This document shows positions 34,085-44,756 of a stretch of DNA of 64,000 nucleotides, piece by piece. Numbering within the stretch: the first letter of the stretch is position 1; each line of letters begins with the position of its first letter. The stretch covers positions 87,991,272 through 88,055,271 of the forward strand of contig JAYGXS010000002.1 in the NCBI GenBank assembly GCA_036362985.1. The letters are read 5' to 3'. Origin of the DNA: Ligula intestinalis. Lineage: Eukaryota; Platyhelminthes; Cestoda; Diphyllobothriidea; Diphyllobothriidae. The notes beneath the pieces were generated by a model. The model saw only the letters and a list, made by a program, of their open reading frames with translations, had not been told where the DNA came from and searched no databases. Both the position numbers and the translations under genes were made by a program.

Positions 34085-34234
34085 ATTAGCGATTTTTGGG
34101 TCGTTTAAAAATGCGCACTGCTCTCCACACATTTCCCTCATGCCCGAAGACGACCTTGTGAGTCAACGCCGAAAATTTACAATAAAGTTTGCTCCCGTTT
34201 CCCAAAGAATCTTTTCTATCAATCACGATTAATT
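34085..34234 (-). repeat. Inverted terminal repeat, right
   Basis: Reverse complement of 33612-33757. The overlapping plus-strand frame of 69 codons is a shadow of the repeat. Confidence 0.75.
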
Positions 34235-34599
34235 GCTTCAGCCCATTCATCTAAAAAGGCTCTGGCTCCAGCATTTCGGCTTCACTTATCTGAACAAACA
34301 AAAACTAGATCTTGATACGGCGGCACAAGAATTGGTGAGTGCGAATGGCATAAATCCTACCATCAATTCTGATCCTAACCGCCAGCCGTGACCCGAATAA
34401 GAAAGAACAGATACTCTGTAAATGACCTCTAATTAGTCTGTTTACTTACCATATATTTCCATTCACAGGTCTCAGCCATTGTTCGGGCCAGATTGTCTGG
34501 TGCAGGGAACAGGAATAGTGACTGTCTTACCGAATGGTCGCGTCTGCGCATGCCATATACACGACTTGTGCTTAGTCCCTACTCGATACACTAATTTAA

Positions 34600-34735
34600 A
34601 TCGATTGACCCAATTGTGAAAAATTCGCGGCCTCGGTGGGACTCGAACCCACACAGTAAGGAAGGCTTTTGCGCAGCCAACGCTCTACCATTGGCCTACG
34701 AGGCTCACCGTGCAATATGAATTTAACCACACTTT
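34600..34735 (-). mobile_element. tRNA-derived SINE, family A (5'-truncated)
   Basis: Minus strand: GATTKAAATTCA-like spacer, then the tRNA-like head GCCTCGTAGGCCAATGGTAG with box B GGTTCGAGTCCCACC, then CGCGAATTTTTCACAATTGG. The anticodon-loop region GGCT-GCGCAAA-AGCC would put GCA in the anticodon. The SINE joins directly to an endonuclease fragment at about 34736. Confidence 0.7.
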
Positions 34736-35200
34736 AGATCAAATCATTGAAAACTGCCGAACCAGCAATGGAGGTGGTGAAACCAGAGGGACAACTGGGA
34801 GTTGGAGGGATGTAGATATTCATGACGGTTAACGGCACCGGGCCAATATCGAGGGAAATTGCCAATATCTCCGTAGGGTTGGCACCGTGCATGGGGAGCT
34901 GATGGTGGGCAATGGATTTGTCCACTAAGAAGGCCAAGCCTGCGCCTTCGTTGCAACCGTGGTCGCGGCGGACGATCGTATAGCCGGCACAGGAGGGGAC
35001 CTTGGTGGAGTTAGTCCACTTTGTCTCCTGAACAGCCGCTACGGCTATGCTGTGCGAACGCATGAAGGCGAGGAGTTGGTCAAGCTTGCCGAATAGGCCG
35101 TTGGCGTTGAACTGAAGGATCTTTAGACCAGGTTGTGTGGCAATTTGGAGACTTGAGGAAGGATTGGGTTGAGGGCAGGGTGGGCGGGTTGGGGGCGTGT
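34736..35200 (-). mobile_element. CR1-like endonuclease N-terminal fragment
   Basis: Minus strand: LKILQFNANGLFGKLDQLLA, AVAAVQETKW (the catalytic Q-E-T), YTIVRRDHG, GAGLAFLVDKSIAHHQLP and ILAISLDIG then MNIYIPPTP. This is the first half of an AP-type endonuclease. It is exactly the part missing from the neighbouring element at 35220-38140, apart from about 20 residues, yet lies beyond that element's 3' end. No stop is seen inside. Confidence 0.75.
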
Positions 35201-35219
35201 GTGTGTGTGTGTGTCGTAG
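35201..35219. repeat. (GT)n tract, CA-type tail of the CR1-like element
   Basis: A GT run on the plus strand. On the element's strand it is (CA)n directly after CTACGA, as in the copy ending near 32080. Confidence 0.7.
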
Positions 35220-35231
35220 CCCATAGTTGGG

Positions 35232-36524
35232 TCAGGAATCCCCGCCGGAATCCAAACTGGGAGTAGTTGGGAGACGGAGAAAAGCCGCGACCTCGACCGG
35301 CTTGAGCCACAGGTCCGTGGGAGTGAGGAGGGTGCCTGGCCGAGAACTGCAGGCGAACAGATGACGGCAGTCATGCGGCGAGACGCCGCAGTCGGGACAG
35401 CAGTCGGGTATGGATGGGTCGAGCCGGTGCTGGTACTGCCGAAGGAGCATACAGTAACCACTGCGTAGCTGCGCCAGAGTACAGCGAGTAACCCTCGGGA
35501 GATGTCGTTCCGAGGCCGCGATCGGAGGCGGATAGCCACCCAAAAGGACCGGGGGACGGTAACCTCGTTTCTCCTCGACAACGACTCTCTGGTGGAGACG
35601 CTGGAAGCCTGTCTTGGTGGCAGAGCTATCAACAGGTAGATCCGCGAGAGACGAGGCAACAGCTTCCTTGTGGAGTGCTCGAATAGACGGCCGGACGTTG
35701 CGGCAGGGCTCGAAAGCGGTGCAACGGTGATGATTGGGATGGCCGGGTTGCGAACAACTCCACCAGAACTGCTGGCTAAGGAGAGTGTTGTGATTGGCGA
35801 CCGGTAGAACAGAAGCCTCCGCATGAAGATGATCTATAGGCGACATTTTATAGCAACCCGTGATCGTGCGGAGGGCAGCGTTTTGGGCTGACTGGAGGCG
35901 GCGGAGGCTGGAAGAGCTCATCGTAGGAGACCAGATTGATGCCGCATAAGTGAGGTGCGGCTTGGCCAGCGCCTTGAAAGCAGTCGACAGAGTCTCTTTC
36001 GCACAGCCCCAGGATGTGCCTGCTAGAGCCTTGAGGACCTTGGTGCAGCGGCTTACTTTGCTTGCGGTCTCCCTGGCATGGTCTGCGAACGTGAAGAGCG
36101 GATCAAAACGCACACCAAGGAGTTTGGGCTTGCGGACGAGCGGTAAGGACGCCCCATTGACGGTGATGACCGGGTGACGATTGAACTCCTTCGGATCAAG
36201 CGTAAAGACAGTTACGGACGACTTGGCTGCCGAGATCGTCATTCCGCGCTGGGTGAGGAAGTTTTCGACAACAGGCATGAACTCCGTGAGGAGCTGTGCA
36301 GCCTGATCGATGTCATGGTGCCGGCAGAAGAACGTAATATCGTCCGCATAGGATACCACTTGCACAGGTGCCCGGGGGAGTGGGAGCTCTCGCATGTAGA
36401 TGTTAAAGAGCGTCGGGCTGAGCACAGAGCCTTGAGGGACGCTACAGGACTGCTTACGGGGCTTGGAGAGAGCGCCCGGAAGAGGACACGATCGTGACGG
36501 CCACGGATGTAAGCCGCCAACCAT
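35232..36524 (-). pseudogene. RT C-terminal half (YADD onward) and zinc motif
   Basis: A frame of 430 codons: SVPQGSVLSPTLFNIYMREL, catalytic SYADDITFF, SAAKSSVTVFTLDP, LLGVRFDPLFTFADHA, then TGCYKMSPIDHLHAEASVLP and PDCGVSPHDCRHLFAC. It is the direct continuation of the frame at 36470-37860, but a one-base-type frameshift near 36470-36500 splits the two. The start codon is artificial. The zinc-like CxxC-H-H near the C-terminus recurs in the copy at 31495-32090. Confidence 0.75.
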
Positions 36525-37860
36525 CGGACCAGGCCAGTCGGGACGTTCAACGAGACCAAGTCCTGCAGGAGCTGATCGTGGCGGACGCAGTCAAAGGCTC
36601 GTGACAGGTCAATTGAGACTGCCACGGTCCGCGAAGCGGGCTTCTGTTGATTGAAGCCCTCGAGGATAGCGTCGCTGAGCTCGAAAAGCGCCGTTGTAGT
36701 TCCACGACCCGATCGGAAACCATGTTGGTGGCAAGATAGTTCCGCCACAGACGTCAGAATTGGGTGGATGAGCCGTTCCAGGATCTTCGCCAATGGACTG
36801 AGGAGGGCAATTGGACGATAAGAGGTCGCTAGGCAGGGGTCCTTACCCGCTTTGACCAGAGGGATGATGATCGACTGGCGCCAGCAATCAGGGATGATTG
36901 AAGTTCCCAGTGAAAGGTTGAAGAGGGCGGCAAGGTAGGCAGCCACCTTCGGGCCGATGTGGCGCACATGGATAGGCGCCAGACCATCTGGTCCTAAGGC
37001 TTTCGAAGCTCTCATTTTCTTGACGGCGGTGAGGATGGCATCAGCCGAAAAGGAAATATCTGGGGGCGGGGCTTTATGGAGGAGGCGAAGAAGGGGGCGT
37101 TGGCTTTTGGGACTGGGCGCCGAGCGGGGTGAGAACAGCTTGTTCATCTTCGCGGCGATCTTACCGTTGTTGGAAATGAACTTACCGTCCCCAAAGCTAA
37201 TAGACTGGTTTGATGTATCAGCCCGGGGTTTGGTCAGGTTGCGTAAAAGCTTCCAAGTGGCAGCTGAGTTGCCGCTGAAATTACAATCTGAAACTAGTTC
37301 ATGCCAGCGTTGGCGTTTGCCATCGTTGATAGTCTTAGTGATTAAGCCATTCAGTTCGCCAACGCGCGGGTCACTGGCATCACGCGCTCGTATTTCGTCT
37401 CTCTCTCGTTCCAGGCGGGAGGCTTCGGGCGGATAGTTTGGACGAAGAAAGGGAATGCGGCCGTTAGGGATGTGGTGACTTGCTGCTGCCAGGAGTAGTC
37501 GACGAAGGGCTCGCTCCGCCATGTGGACACAGGTGGGAGGCGGTAAGCCATCGATCTCGGCTTCGCATTCGGTCGTGAACGCTGCCCAATTGGCTTTCTT
37601 GAAATTAATGAAGTGCCGGTTGGGGGCCTTGATACGCTCGGCGGCGGTGGCCAATTCGAGCACAATGGGGAGGTGGTCGCTACCCAGGCTGATTTCCGTC
37701 TTCCACATGGTGGAGGCTACCAGACTGAGACTGGCGAGGGAAACATCGGGCGAGCTGGAGGCGCCGTTGGTCGGGAGCCGCGTTTGGCTGTTCTCGTTGA
37801 GAACGGCAAAGGGGGCGTGTTCTATTTCATCAGCCAGAGCTTCTCCACGGGGGCGTAGAA
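36470..37860 (-). pseudogene. Endonuclease C-terminus and RT N-terminal half
   Basis: Reads EALADEIEHAPFAVLNENSQ, LGSDHLPIVLELATA (the S-D-H motif closing the AP endonuclease), a linker, then RT blocks RASKALGPDGLAPIHVRHIG, CLATSYRPIALLSPLAKILE, CHQHGFRSGRGTTTALFEL and AVSIDLSRAFDCVRHDQLL. The frame then drifts into out-of-frame sequence past 36500. Upstream of the endonuclease C-terminus the first half of the domain is missing. Confidence 0.75.
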
Positions 37861-38135
37861 ACACCTGGCGGCACGGGACAGCTGGGACATGCGAAGTCGG
37901 GCGACCAATCGGCAGTTTTGGCGAGGCCACTTCAGCGGAGATGGCAGCAGCCATTGCAGGAGCCGCAACGTGCAGACCAGTCGCAGCGGCCCAGGCGGAC
38001 TCGGCAGAACGAGCAGTACCAGAAAGGTCCGGGGTTGGCCTCAATTCCGGCAGTGAGGAGGAGGAGTCGGAGCAGCGTGGCCGGGAGTGACGGAGACGCG
38101 TTTGCCGTGGTTCCCTGCAAATGTGGTATACACAC
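37830..38135 (-). pseudogene. N-terminus: 2A-like motif and PHD-like zinc finger
   Basis: LRLLLLTAGIEANPGP (about 38026-38070) resembles the 2A-like sequences known at the N-terminus of some animal non-LTR elements. The consensus has D where G stands before I-E. Then WYCSFC, RCDWSARCGSCNGCCHLR, a stop at about 37932 where a Cys is expected, and SGLAKTADWSPDFACPSC. Cys/His spacing suggests a PHD-type finger with one ligand codon lost. Confidence 0.6.
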
Positions 38136-38159
38136 ACTAGTTGGTATTCTTTGTCCACA

Positions 38160-39680
38160 ATTTTTCCAGATTTATTGTGTTTTCCCTGTTAAGACTGAAG
38201 CAAAGGCAATTATTGAAATCAATATACGAGGATTCTTGAAATTCCATGCCGATGTAGGCATCGGTTTGCTTATTACTGTGCGTAAAGTATTCGTATGCTC
38301 ATTTTGTCTCTTTTCCGCATGTGGTTGCCAATGCCACCTTGCTTATCTTCCTTTGTCGTTGCCGATGAAAAAGCGCTCTAAACGTGATATGTGTGTTAAT
38401 ATTCTGACCAAAAATATGCAGGGTAATTGCCTCTATTCAAACAACTGGATTAATTTGCTACATTTTAACTCAACCCATCCGATATCCATTAAATAATATG
38501 AAAATCATTGAACGTCACTAATCCAATCAGCCGCTATTTTCGTGAACTGTCTTAAAAATTTTCGGTACAGACGGATATCCAATAGCTGCTCGGATTTTTA
38601 TTTGAAATTTTCACCCAGAGCTCACTGGCTCAGAAATTAACCAAAAGACAGCACTAACAAGAGAAGTCATTTAAGTGCCTTTACTGACAGTCATGTTAAA
38701 GTGCGTTTTCGGGCTCTGATATAATTTATTTGACTTTTGGAGTACCAGGACTCAGCCTTCACGACTTGTTTGGGCCTTCAGTCAGCCGTAGCCACGATGG
38801 TTAACCAGCAAGTAGACTAATAGGCAAGTTCACTGACGCCGAGAATTTATCATACTTCTATTTCAATAGTGTTAGTGGTCATACTGTGTTATCTTAACCT
38901 AGTCATTTGTATCTGATCTCCTCGCTCTTCATGCCAACTGTATCGACTGCTAAGCTACTACGTTCTTCTCAATAAAACTGTGCCTTACGGAATATGTGCA
39001 AAGCCAATGTTTGCTCTGCCTCCTATACACTGTACGAACTTTAATGATCGTGTTTGCAGTCGCCTCTACCGCATCTATGGTCCTAGGCTACGCGGCCTTA
39101 TCACGTTCTTCGTCATATCGACCTGAAATCCGACTGCTGACGACTGTTGTGGGTTCCTCTGTTTTTGTCACAGGAAGGGCACATCATTGTCGTATCTTCG
39201 GTTCTTGGGGATGTTCTCGTAACTCCGCGATCGCCTCCTCGTGTGGCCCTTCGGATAAAGATATAATTCTGGATAGCCCCCTGGCTTGCCACCAACATTC
39301 ACAGTAGTATGCTGGTCCTATTTCCCACGAGCAACAGTTTTTCTCCTAAAAAACCACAAATGACACTCCATTTTTTTAATTGTGAGCCATGCCTTAGGAA
39401 TTTTTTCCACTGCCTGCTCTTTTTGCTCAGTTACATCTGCTGGCTCGTGTTAACTGACATCACCACATGTGATTGTATTGCTTGGAACAAGTGAGTCGTT
39501 GCCTACAATTAAGTCAACGACCTTCTTTGAAATGTTTGGCTGTGCCGATTCATTTCCTAACTACTGTGTACCAATAGGGAGTTCAAAGGCGTTTGCCCAT
39601 ATTTCCTCAATAAACTTGACTTGGCATATGTCAACTCCTAACAACCAAGGTTAGCCTAGTAGTCCGTCAGGTGAATGCTA
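38160..39680. other. No supported gene
   Basis: AT-rich region after the CR1-like element. Several frames of 60-100 codons (for example 38996-39307) have no motif. The frame at 37918-38496 is partly a shadow of the element. Confidence 0.5.
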
Positions 39681-39689
39681 CATGATTAC

Positions 39690-39930
39690 TCGGGAAATCC
39701 TGCCTGGCAGTCAGTTTACTGCGTCCGTATTGGTGGATTCCATATGAGCGGTACGTTGGGCGGGTAAACTCGATCCAAGTGTGATTAAATTCACGGCGCA
39801 CGGTGAGCATCGTAGCTCAATGCTAGAACATTGGCTGCGCCTAAGCCTTCCCTGTTGTGTAGGTTCAATTCCCACCAAGGCCGCAAATTTTTCACAATTG
39901 GGTCAGTCGAATTACTGAAATCCTTCAAAC
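39690..39930 (+). mobile_element. tRNA-derived SINE, family A
   Basis: Body TCGGGAAATCCTGC and TTGGTGGATTCCATATGAGC, spacer AAGTGTGATTAAATTCACGG, then a tRNA-like head with CGTAGCTCAATGCTAGAACA and box B GGTTCAATTCCCACC, then AATTTTTCACAATTGGGTCA. The head lies 3' of the body. Confidence 0.7.
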
Positions 39931-40757
39931 CCCTAACAGCTAAATTAACTTTTAGAAAAGTGTCCAAACTCCTCTGACGTAGTTCGCTCGACCCAACTCT
40001 TCGGGTGGAGAGGCGGAGGAGACCCAGCGTTAAAATGCTTGGATTTGCTCTGACCTCAGCAGAAACTTCAGCAGGTATGAAAACCTGTTCACGGTCACGC
40101 CGTTGGATTCCACATCGCGAAGTCAATTAACTACCCTTCAGTACCTTCAAGATCGGTCACTACATGGTAAAATAATTAAGGAGCTCGGTGACCAAGGCGA
40201 CCTTTTATTGCCTCCCCCGGGCCACACCAGAAATGTATCTCCCCCCCTCCCCCCCCCCTCTCCGCACCCGGCCGGTTGGCTCCCTCTTCAGTAAACAAAC
40301 CCTCCAGCCGCTCTGACCACACTGTTTATACCTTGTCTAAAGCCACGATGATGAGGACGACACCACGATTACCAGGACTCCCTTTCCCACCTGATCACCG
40401 CAACGATTAAGGAGATGCAACATCATCGTCAGGTCACCGTGGTAACGGGTAACGAAATTATTGCGGGGTCGGAACGAGGGAGAACCAGTAGAGGAACCGC
40501 GAGAAGGGAGGGGGACAAGCACACTGAAGCTGCGGTGACGGGGTGGTGCGCTTACCGAACATTACTGTGTACGATGACCCGCGAGAGTTCAAAACTTTTG
40601 ACTCTCAACTGACTTGAGACCAGTGTAGAAAAAGACGCAGAAGCAAGTAGGCAGTAAAACGCTACGGTGCGCACTAAATTAAATGTCTTAAATTTCGCCA
40701 CCCTTGGGGTTACCGCAACTAAAAATAATGATACGCTGCAGTGGATCGGCAACAGTA

Positions 40758-41298
40758 GCTTATGTCGGCCCCCTCATTAATCCCTACTCCCTGCATGTTT
40801 TCCTACGAAAACGGTGGTTATAGGGTTTATGGGTCGGGAATTAGGACACGCAGTGGAATATACTTTTATAAATGCTAAATGCATTTCTATTTTACTGTAC
40901 ACAGAAATGTTGTTCATTTATATCTGTAGATTTTTCTAATCTGTATTATCTTTTAACTTAATGCAAAAAAACCCGATTATCAAATTACAGGTTTCTTGAA
41001 TTTCTCAAAAAGTTGAAATAATGGTTAGCAGGTTGTCTACTTCAACTTACCGTTCTGGAGTTAGATTAGTATAGTACGCGGCGTGAAGCGCTGCACACAC
41101 CTCCACTTTACATGCGGAACAACTTACTTCCCACGGTCGCGGGAAGCAACTTCGACTACGCTTTTTTTTTACTTAACACTTACTTCTAAAAATTTCTTTT
41201 TCTGCCCATCCTATTTCCCCACACCCAAAACTCTATAACCGCCGTTTTTGCGGGGCAAAATGCTGGGACTAGGGGTATATGAGTGGGCCTGCATAAGC
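40758..41298 (+). mobile_element. 541-base terminal-inverted-repeat element, copy 1
   Basis: Left and right ends are inverted repeats of about 70-80 bases (GCTTATGYAGG, CCTAYTCCC and a GGTTATAG core). It is colinear with 49147-49687 across its whole length and has the same 541-base size. No open frame codes for a transposase, so it is non-autonomous. The small hairpin region GCGGCGTGAAGCGCTGC is kept. Confidence 0.75.
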
Positions 41299-41669
41299 AA
41301 CTTATGCCCACTGGATCAACTGAATGAAGTTGATATTTATTAATCTTGTTTAGTGAATAAAATTAATTTTGGACTCTGTTTGCAGAAGAATGGAACGCGA
41401 AGCAAAGTAAAGAAGTTGTCGTCAGCAGTTTCTGACCGATTTGACCTACTTGCGTCAAAGTATCCTGATAACGGCAGGGAAACAGGCATTTCAGTTCAGT
41501 TGTGTATGTAGATGCAAGCAGTAGCATGGCAACTAGCAGTCAAAACAAGGGGAGGTCGCATTAACAGAGGTGGAGACGTTGTCTTGTGGGCTCACGCCAT
41601 GAAGACTGATATAGGGGAGATGTGCGGTCAGATACGTATCTTGGGGCTCGGATATCGCCAGCTAACAAA

Positions 41670-41880
41670 TGGTAATGGTGGATTCCATATAATCATTAGG
41701 TTGGGCGGGTAAAATCGATCCAAGTGTGATTAAATTCACGGCTGGTGGTGAGCCTCGTAGCTCAATGGTAGAGCGTTGGCTGCGCAAAAGCCTTCCCTAC
41801 TGTGTGGATTCGATTCCCACCGAGACCGCGATTTTCTCACGATTGGGTCAACTGAATTGAGCAAATTTGCCAAACTATTC
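41670..41880 (+). mobile_element. tRNA-derived SINE, family A (best-preserved head)
   Basis: The head reads GCCTCGTAGCTCAATGGTAG (box A) and GATTCGATTCCCACCGAG (box B). Both RNA polymerase III boxes look intact, with an anticodon arm GGCT-GCGCAAA-AGCC. The acceptor arm GCCTCG pairs with CGAGAC imperfectly, so I call it tRNA-like rather than a functional tRNA. Confidence 0.72.
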
Positions 41881-42613
41881 CCCGCTAACCAGAAGGAGAG
41901 GAGTGGTCATTTCGGTACCACTGTAATTTTTCAGCTAAACTTACTAAACACATTTTAACCGACATGAAGCTCTCATTGTGTTGGGCGGAACAGAAGTTTA
42001 ACTAGGCGGTTCGAACGCTTAAGTGTAAAATAAATAAAAAGCTTATCACGTGTACCACGGTTGGCAACGTTTAGGACCTTATTCCTCAATAAAATAGACC
42101 AGGGTTGAAAATTTGAGCGTACTGCATATTCTCCTTCAATAAGATATGGACGAATAAAGATCACTCACAGTAACGCTTCAGATTAATAACCTGAAACAAT
42201 ATATGCTGAATCTGCCAAATTGCCTTCATTCATATGCCAGGGTCTCTTGATGCATAGCTGGATTAAAAAATGTATGGTTGGAGTAAAGAGATTATCTGGT
42301 TTTCTTTTGTTCCAAGACCCAACGATGTAGGCATGACTTAAAATATTATAATGCAATCAATGGGGCGTGCTCCAAAATCCTTTTACTGTGAATTACAAAG
42401 GTACTTCAATGAGTAATATATATATAATCCAGGAGATCGAATTTCTTATTGCTCCTTTCAGAATGGCTGAAGCTATTCGCCTCTCAGTCTTTGGAAGCTA
42501 ATTTTAGGAAGAACCAAAAGTACAGTTGCAGTTATCCCTGCTCCAACTTTTTGTGAACGTACCGGGTGGGGCTAAGTGTAAATACTTAATGAAGTCCAGC
42601 TGTTCGAATTTTG

Positions 42614-43027
42614 CTAAAAGCGGTGTACAACAGACGTGGAGTGCTCCAGTGCCGCTTCATGAATGGCTTGTTTGTTGCGGACTCCTTCATGCACTCTCTG
42701 CTGAAGCAGTTTTGTGCTGTCCTCACCCATGAGTTCACAGCATTTGGTCTTCTCACGGTCAATTATCTGGCAATATTTGCGTAGCCTCGCGTGGCAATCT
42801 TGAATGAACAGACGGACCATTCTCTTGCCAGTTTGAAACATTACGCGTCTCGCCACCTCCGTGTTCAGTGCCGGCTTGTATCTCACACTCCTCGGCAACA
42901 CGTTATTGTCAAGACATCTGTGCAGAAACCGTCTGCGCAGCAACGTCAGGCGAATAAACGTATTGTCCCAGTGATCGAGTCCTCTTCTGCTCAGAAGTGG
43001 AGTGCGTTGTTGCAGCAGTTGCTGCAT
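42614..43027 (-). mobile_element. Penelope-like N-terminal region fragment
   Basis: An open frame of 137 codons reads LDHWDNTFIRLTLLRRRFLH, RCLDNNVLPRSVRYKP, RLFIQDCHARLRKYCQII. A run of paired Leu/Arg with CL-x-x-x-V-x-P-R is typical of the part before the RT in Penelope-like elements. The match to 838-880 supports a repeat family. No RT follows. A family other than Penelope is possible. Confidence 0.5.
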
Positions 43028-43099
43028 GGATCTGATTTAGGTCTCAAGTTTATTCATTCGACAATTAGGAGCTATTTTTAACCCTCTTAACGCAGGTCA

Positions 43100-44750
43100 T
43101 CTTACTGTCGATTTAATAATGTGCAGTTGCAGATCATATTTGATGCAGTTCCTGCAAGGAACGATGATTGGGTGTCTAGGCCTTACAGCAGGGCTGCAAC
43201 CCCTCTTTATTTTCTGCCTTCCCTCAATTTTCGCACCCCTACAAGCTAATTTAACATTCTCAAACTTGTGGAAAAGAACCCTACTAGCCAATATTTTGGT
43301 TGATTTTGCTTTATAATGCATTTTACTGAAAGTTTGGTGGCGAATTCATCCTACCCGAAAGTAACCGAGTAACCGGATCTATCGAATAAAAACCTAAATT
43401 TAACGGACATTCTCTCTTGGTGATTAGGAATTAGTTGATGGTTGCATTGTATATTTTCAACTATGCATTGAAACTAAGTAACGTTTATTTTTCAGTATGG
43501 GTGAAAGAGGTATATGGGCGGTACAGTTTTCACTATCCTTCACATTCTAACTAGGGTTCTGTCATCCCAATGCGACAAAGATCATTAGTTCGAAGATAGA
43601 ATAGGAGGGAATAATGTGTGCATGAAGTTTCTGAAAGATGAACAAGTCCGCATATCCATGAGGGCAGTCTATTTTGCCTGTATGTTATGGCAAGCCTCTC
43701 GTACTTATTTGATAGAAAATTACGCCTGCTTTACATTTTATTCTTAAAAAAAGGGTTGCCTTCGGTTTTAAAAAAAATTTCTAAATTGCCGAATGATTTC
43801 TAAAGTTACTGATTGCTAGAACTGAATCCAAGTTTTAAAAAATGATTGCCGTGTTCATCCTGTTTAAAGAAAGGTACATTCTTGCCTATGGTTTGAGGAA
43901 GTGGTTGCACAGCTCTCATAGAATTTCACACAAGACATGGATCATACTGTATCTATCAGTGGAAGCATTAATAAATTTACGGATACGACGTATTATAAAC
44001 GAACACCACACAGTCGTAAAAAACTCAAAATTAGACACTTTTTCAAACCGAAGGAAACCCTTCTTTTAAGAATAAAATTTAAAGAAGACGTAATTTGCTA
44101 TCAATTATTACAAGAGAGGATTTTTTGTGCGTGCTTTCTATAAAATATATATGAATTTATAAAGGCTGTCAAAATCAATTATAAAAATGCATGCTATTTA
44201 AGTAGACATTTTTTACAGAATAAACCTTCTTTCAGCGGTCAAAAAGAAGCTCACCACAAAGTTAGCATCCTAGCGTGACTGAAAATAATTGCAATTTGAC
44301 TGCATGATTAACAGCATTGCAGCCCTTCTCAATGTTGGCTTACGAGTGATTACCGGTCTTTTTTCAAATTGCGGATTGTTTCATGCAGCACTCGCCATAC
44401 TGACGTCCATTATATGATAGGTAAAGCCTTCATGATTCTAACTTTAAGAACTATGTGATATTTACGCATTGGTAGGATCTACATTTTGTGCCCGATCTAC
44501 GTTCTCTATTCTTCTAAGGGGAAGCCACCTTTACATTCGAACAAACATCGTAACTGTAGGAGCTACTGTGCCCGCTTTGGGGAAATAGATCGGTAAGGAC
44601 GCCTTGCATGACTAGGCTAGGGAAACAGGATCCGCACACACTACACATGGCTTTGCACCAAATTCCAGAGAAAGTAAGGGTAGGAATAAAATGAGCGTTA
44701 GGCTGGGGTTAAATTCGGAATGCGGGTTAGGGTAAGGATTCTGTTAGGGT
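43100..44750. other. No supported gene
   Basis: Mostly AT-rich. GTTAGGG-like words near 44695-44755 are irregular. Open frames of 65-75 codons lack motifs. Confidence 0.5.
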
Positions 44751-44756
44751 TGAAAA

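Larger units (their letters stand above)
33612..34234 (-). mobile_element. Penelope-like copy: GIY-YIG domain between inverted repeats
   Basis: The core on the minus strand (33765-34085) reads CGECDAIYCGQTGRSASTRI, HEHQLAVKRRDQLSEVAM and SCINRHVDLESMHINL, a GIY-YIG nuclease with its usual C-terminal D-E-x-x-I-N-R-H motif. It is open for over 100 codons. On both sides lie inverted copies of about 145 bases (33612-33757 and 34085-34234) sharing GGTCGTCTTCGG, CTTTATT and GGGAAAC blocks. Penelope-like elements are known to carry LTR-like repeats that can be inverted. The RT part is absent. Confidence 0.78.
35220..38140 (-). mobile_element. CR1-like non-LTR retrotransposon, near full length with internal deletion
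   Basis: The order on the minus strand is a 2A-like motif, a PHD-like zinc finger, the C-terminal part of the endonuclease, reverse transcriptase, and a CPDC-type zinc motif, ending in (CA)n. The endonuclease N-terminus is deleted. One frameshift breaks the RT and one nonsense change hits the zinc finger. The element is clearly richer in G+C than the AT-rich flanks. Confidence 0.82.

Noticed and set aside
34140..34200. Hammerhead in the 145-base inverted repeats of the Penelope-like copy at 33612
   Set aside because: CTTGTGAGTCAACGCCGAAAA is suggestive, but the two arms disagree at core bases and stem II does not pair.
41750..41830. A functional tRNA gene
   Set aside because: Boxes A and B are good, but the acceptor arm is imperfect, base 33 is not U, and flanks match other SINE copies. 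It is a SINE head.
44695..44755. Interstitial telomere repeat (TTAGGG-like words)
   Set aside because: The GTTAGGG words are irregular in spacing and sequence; not a true array.
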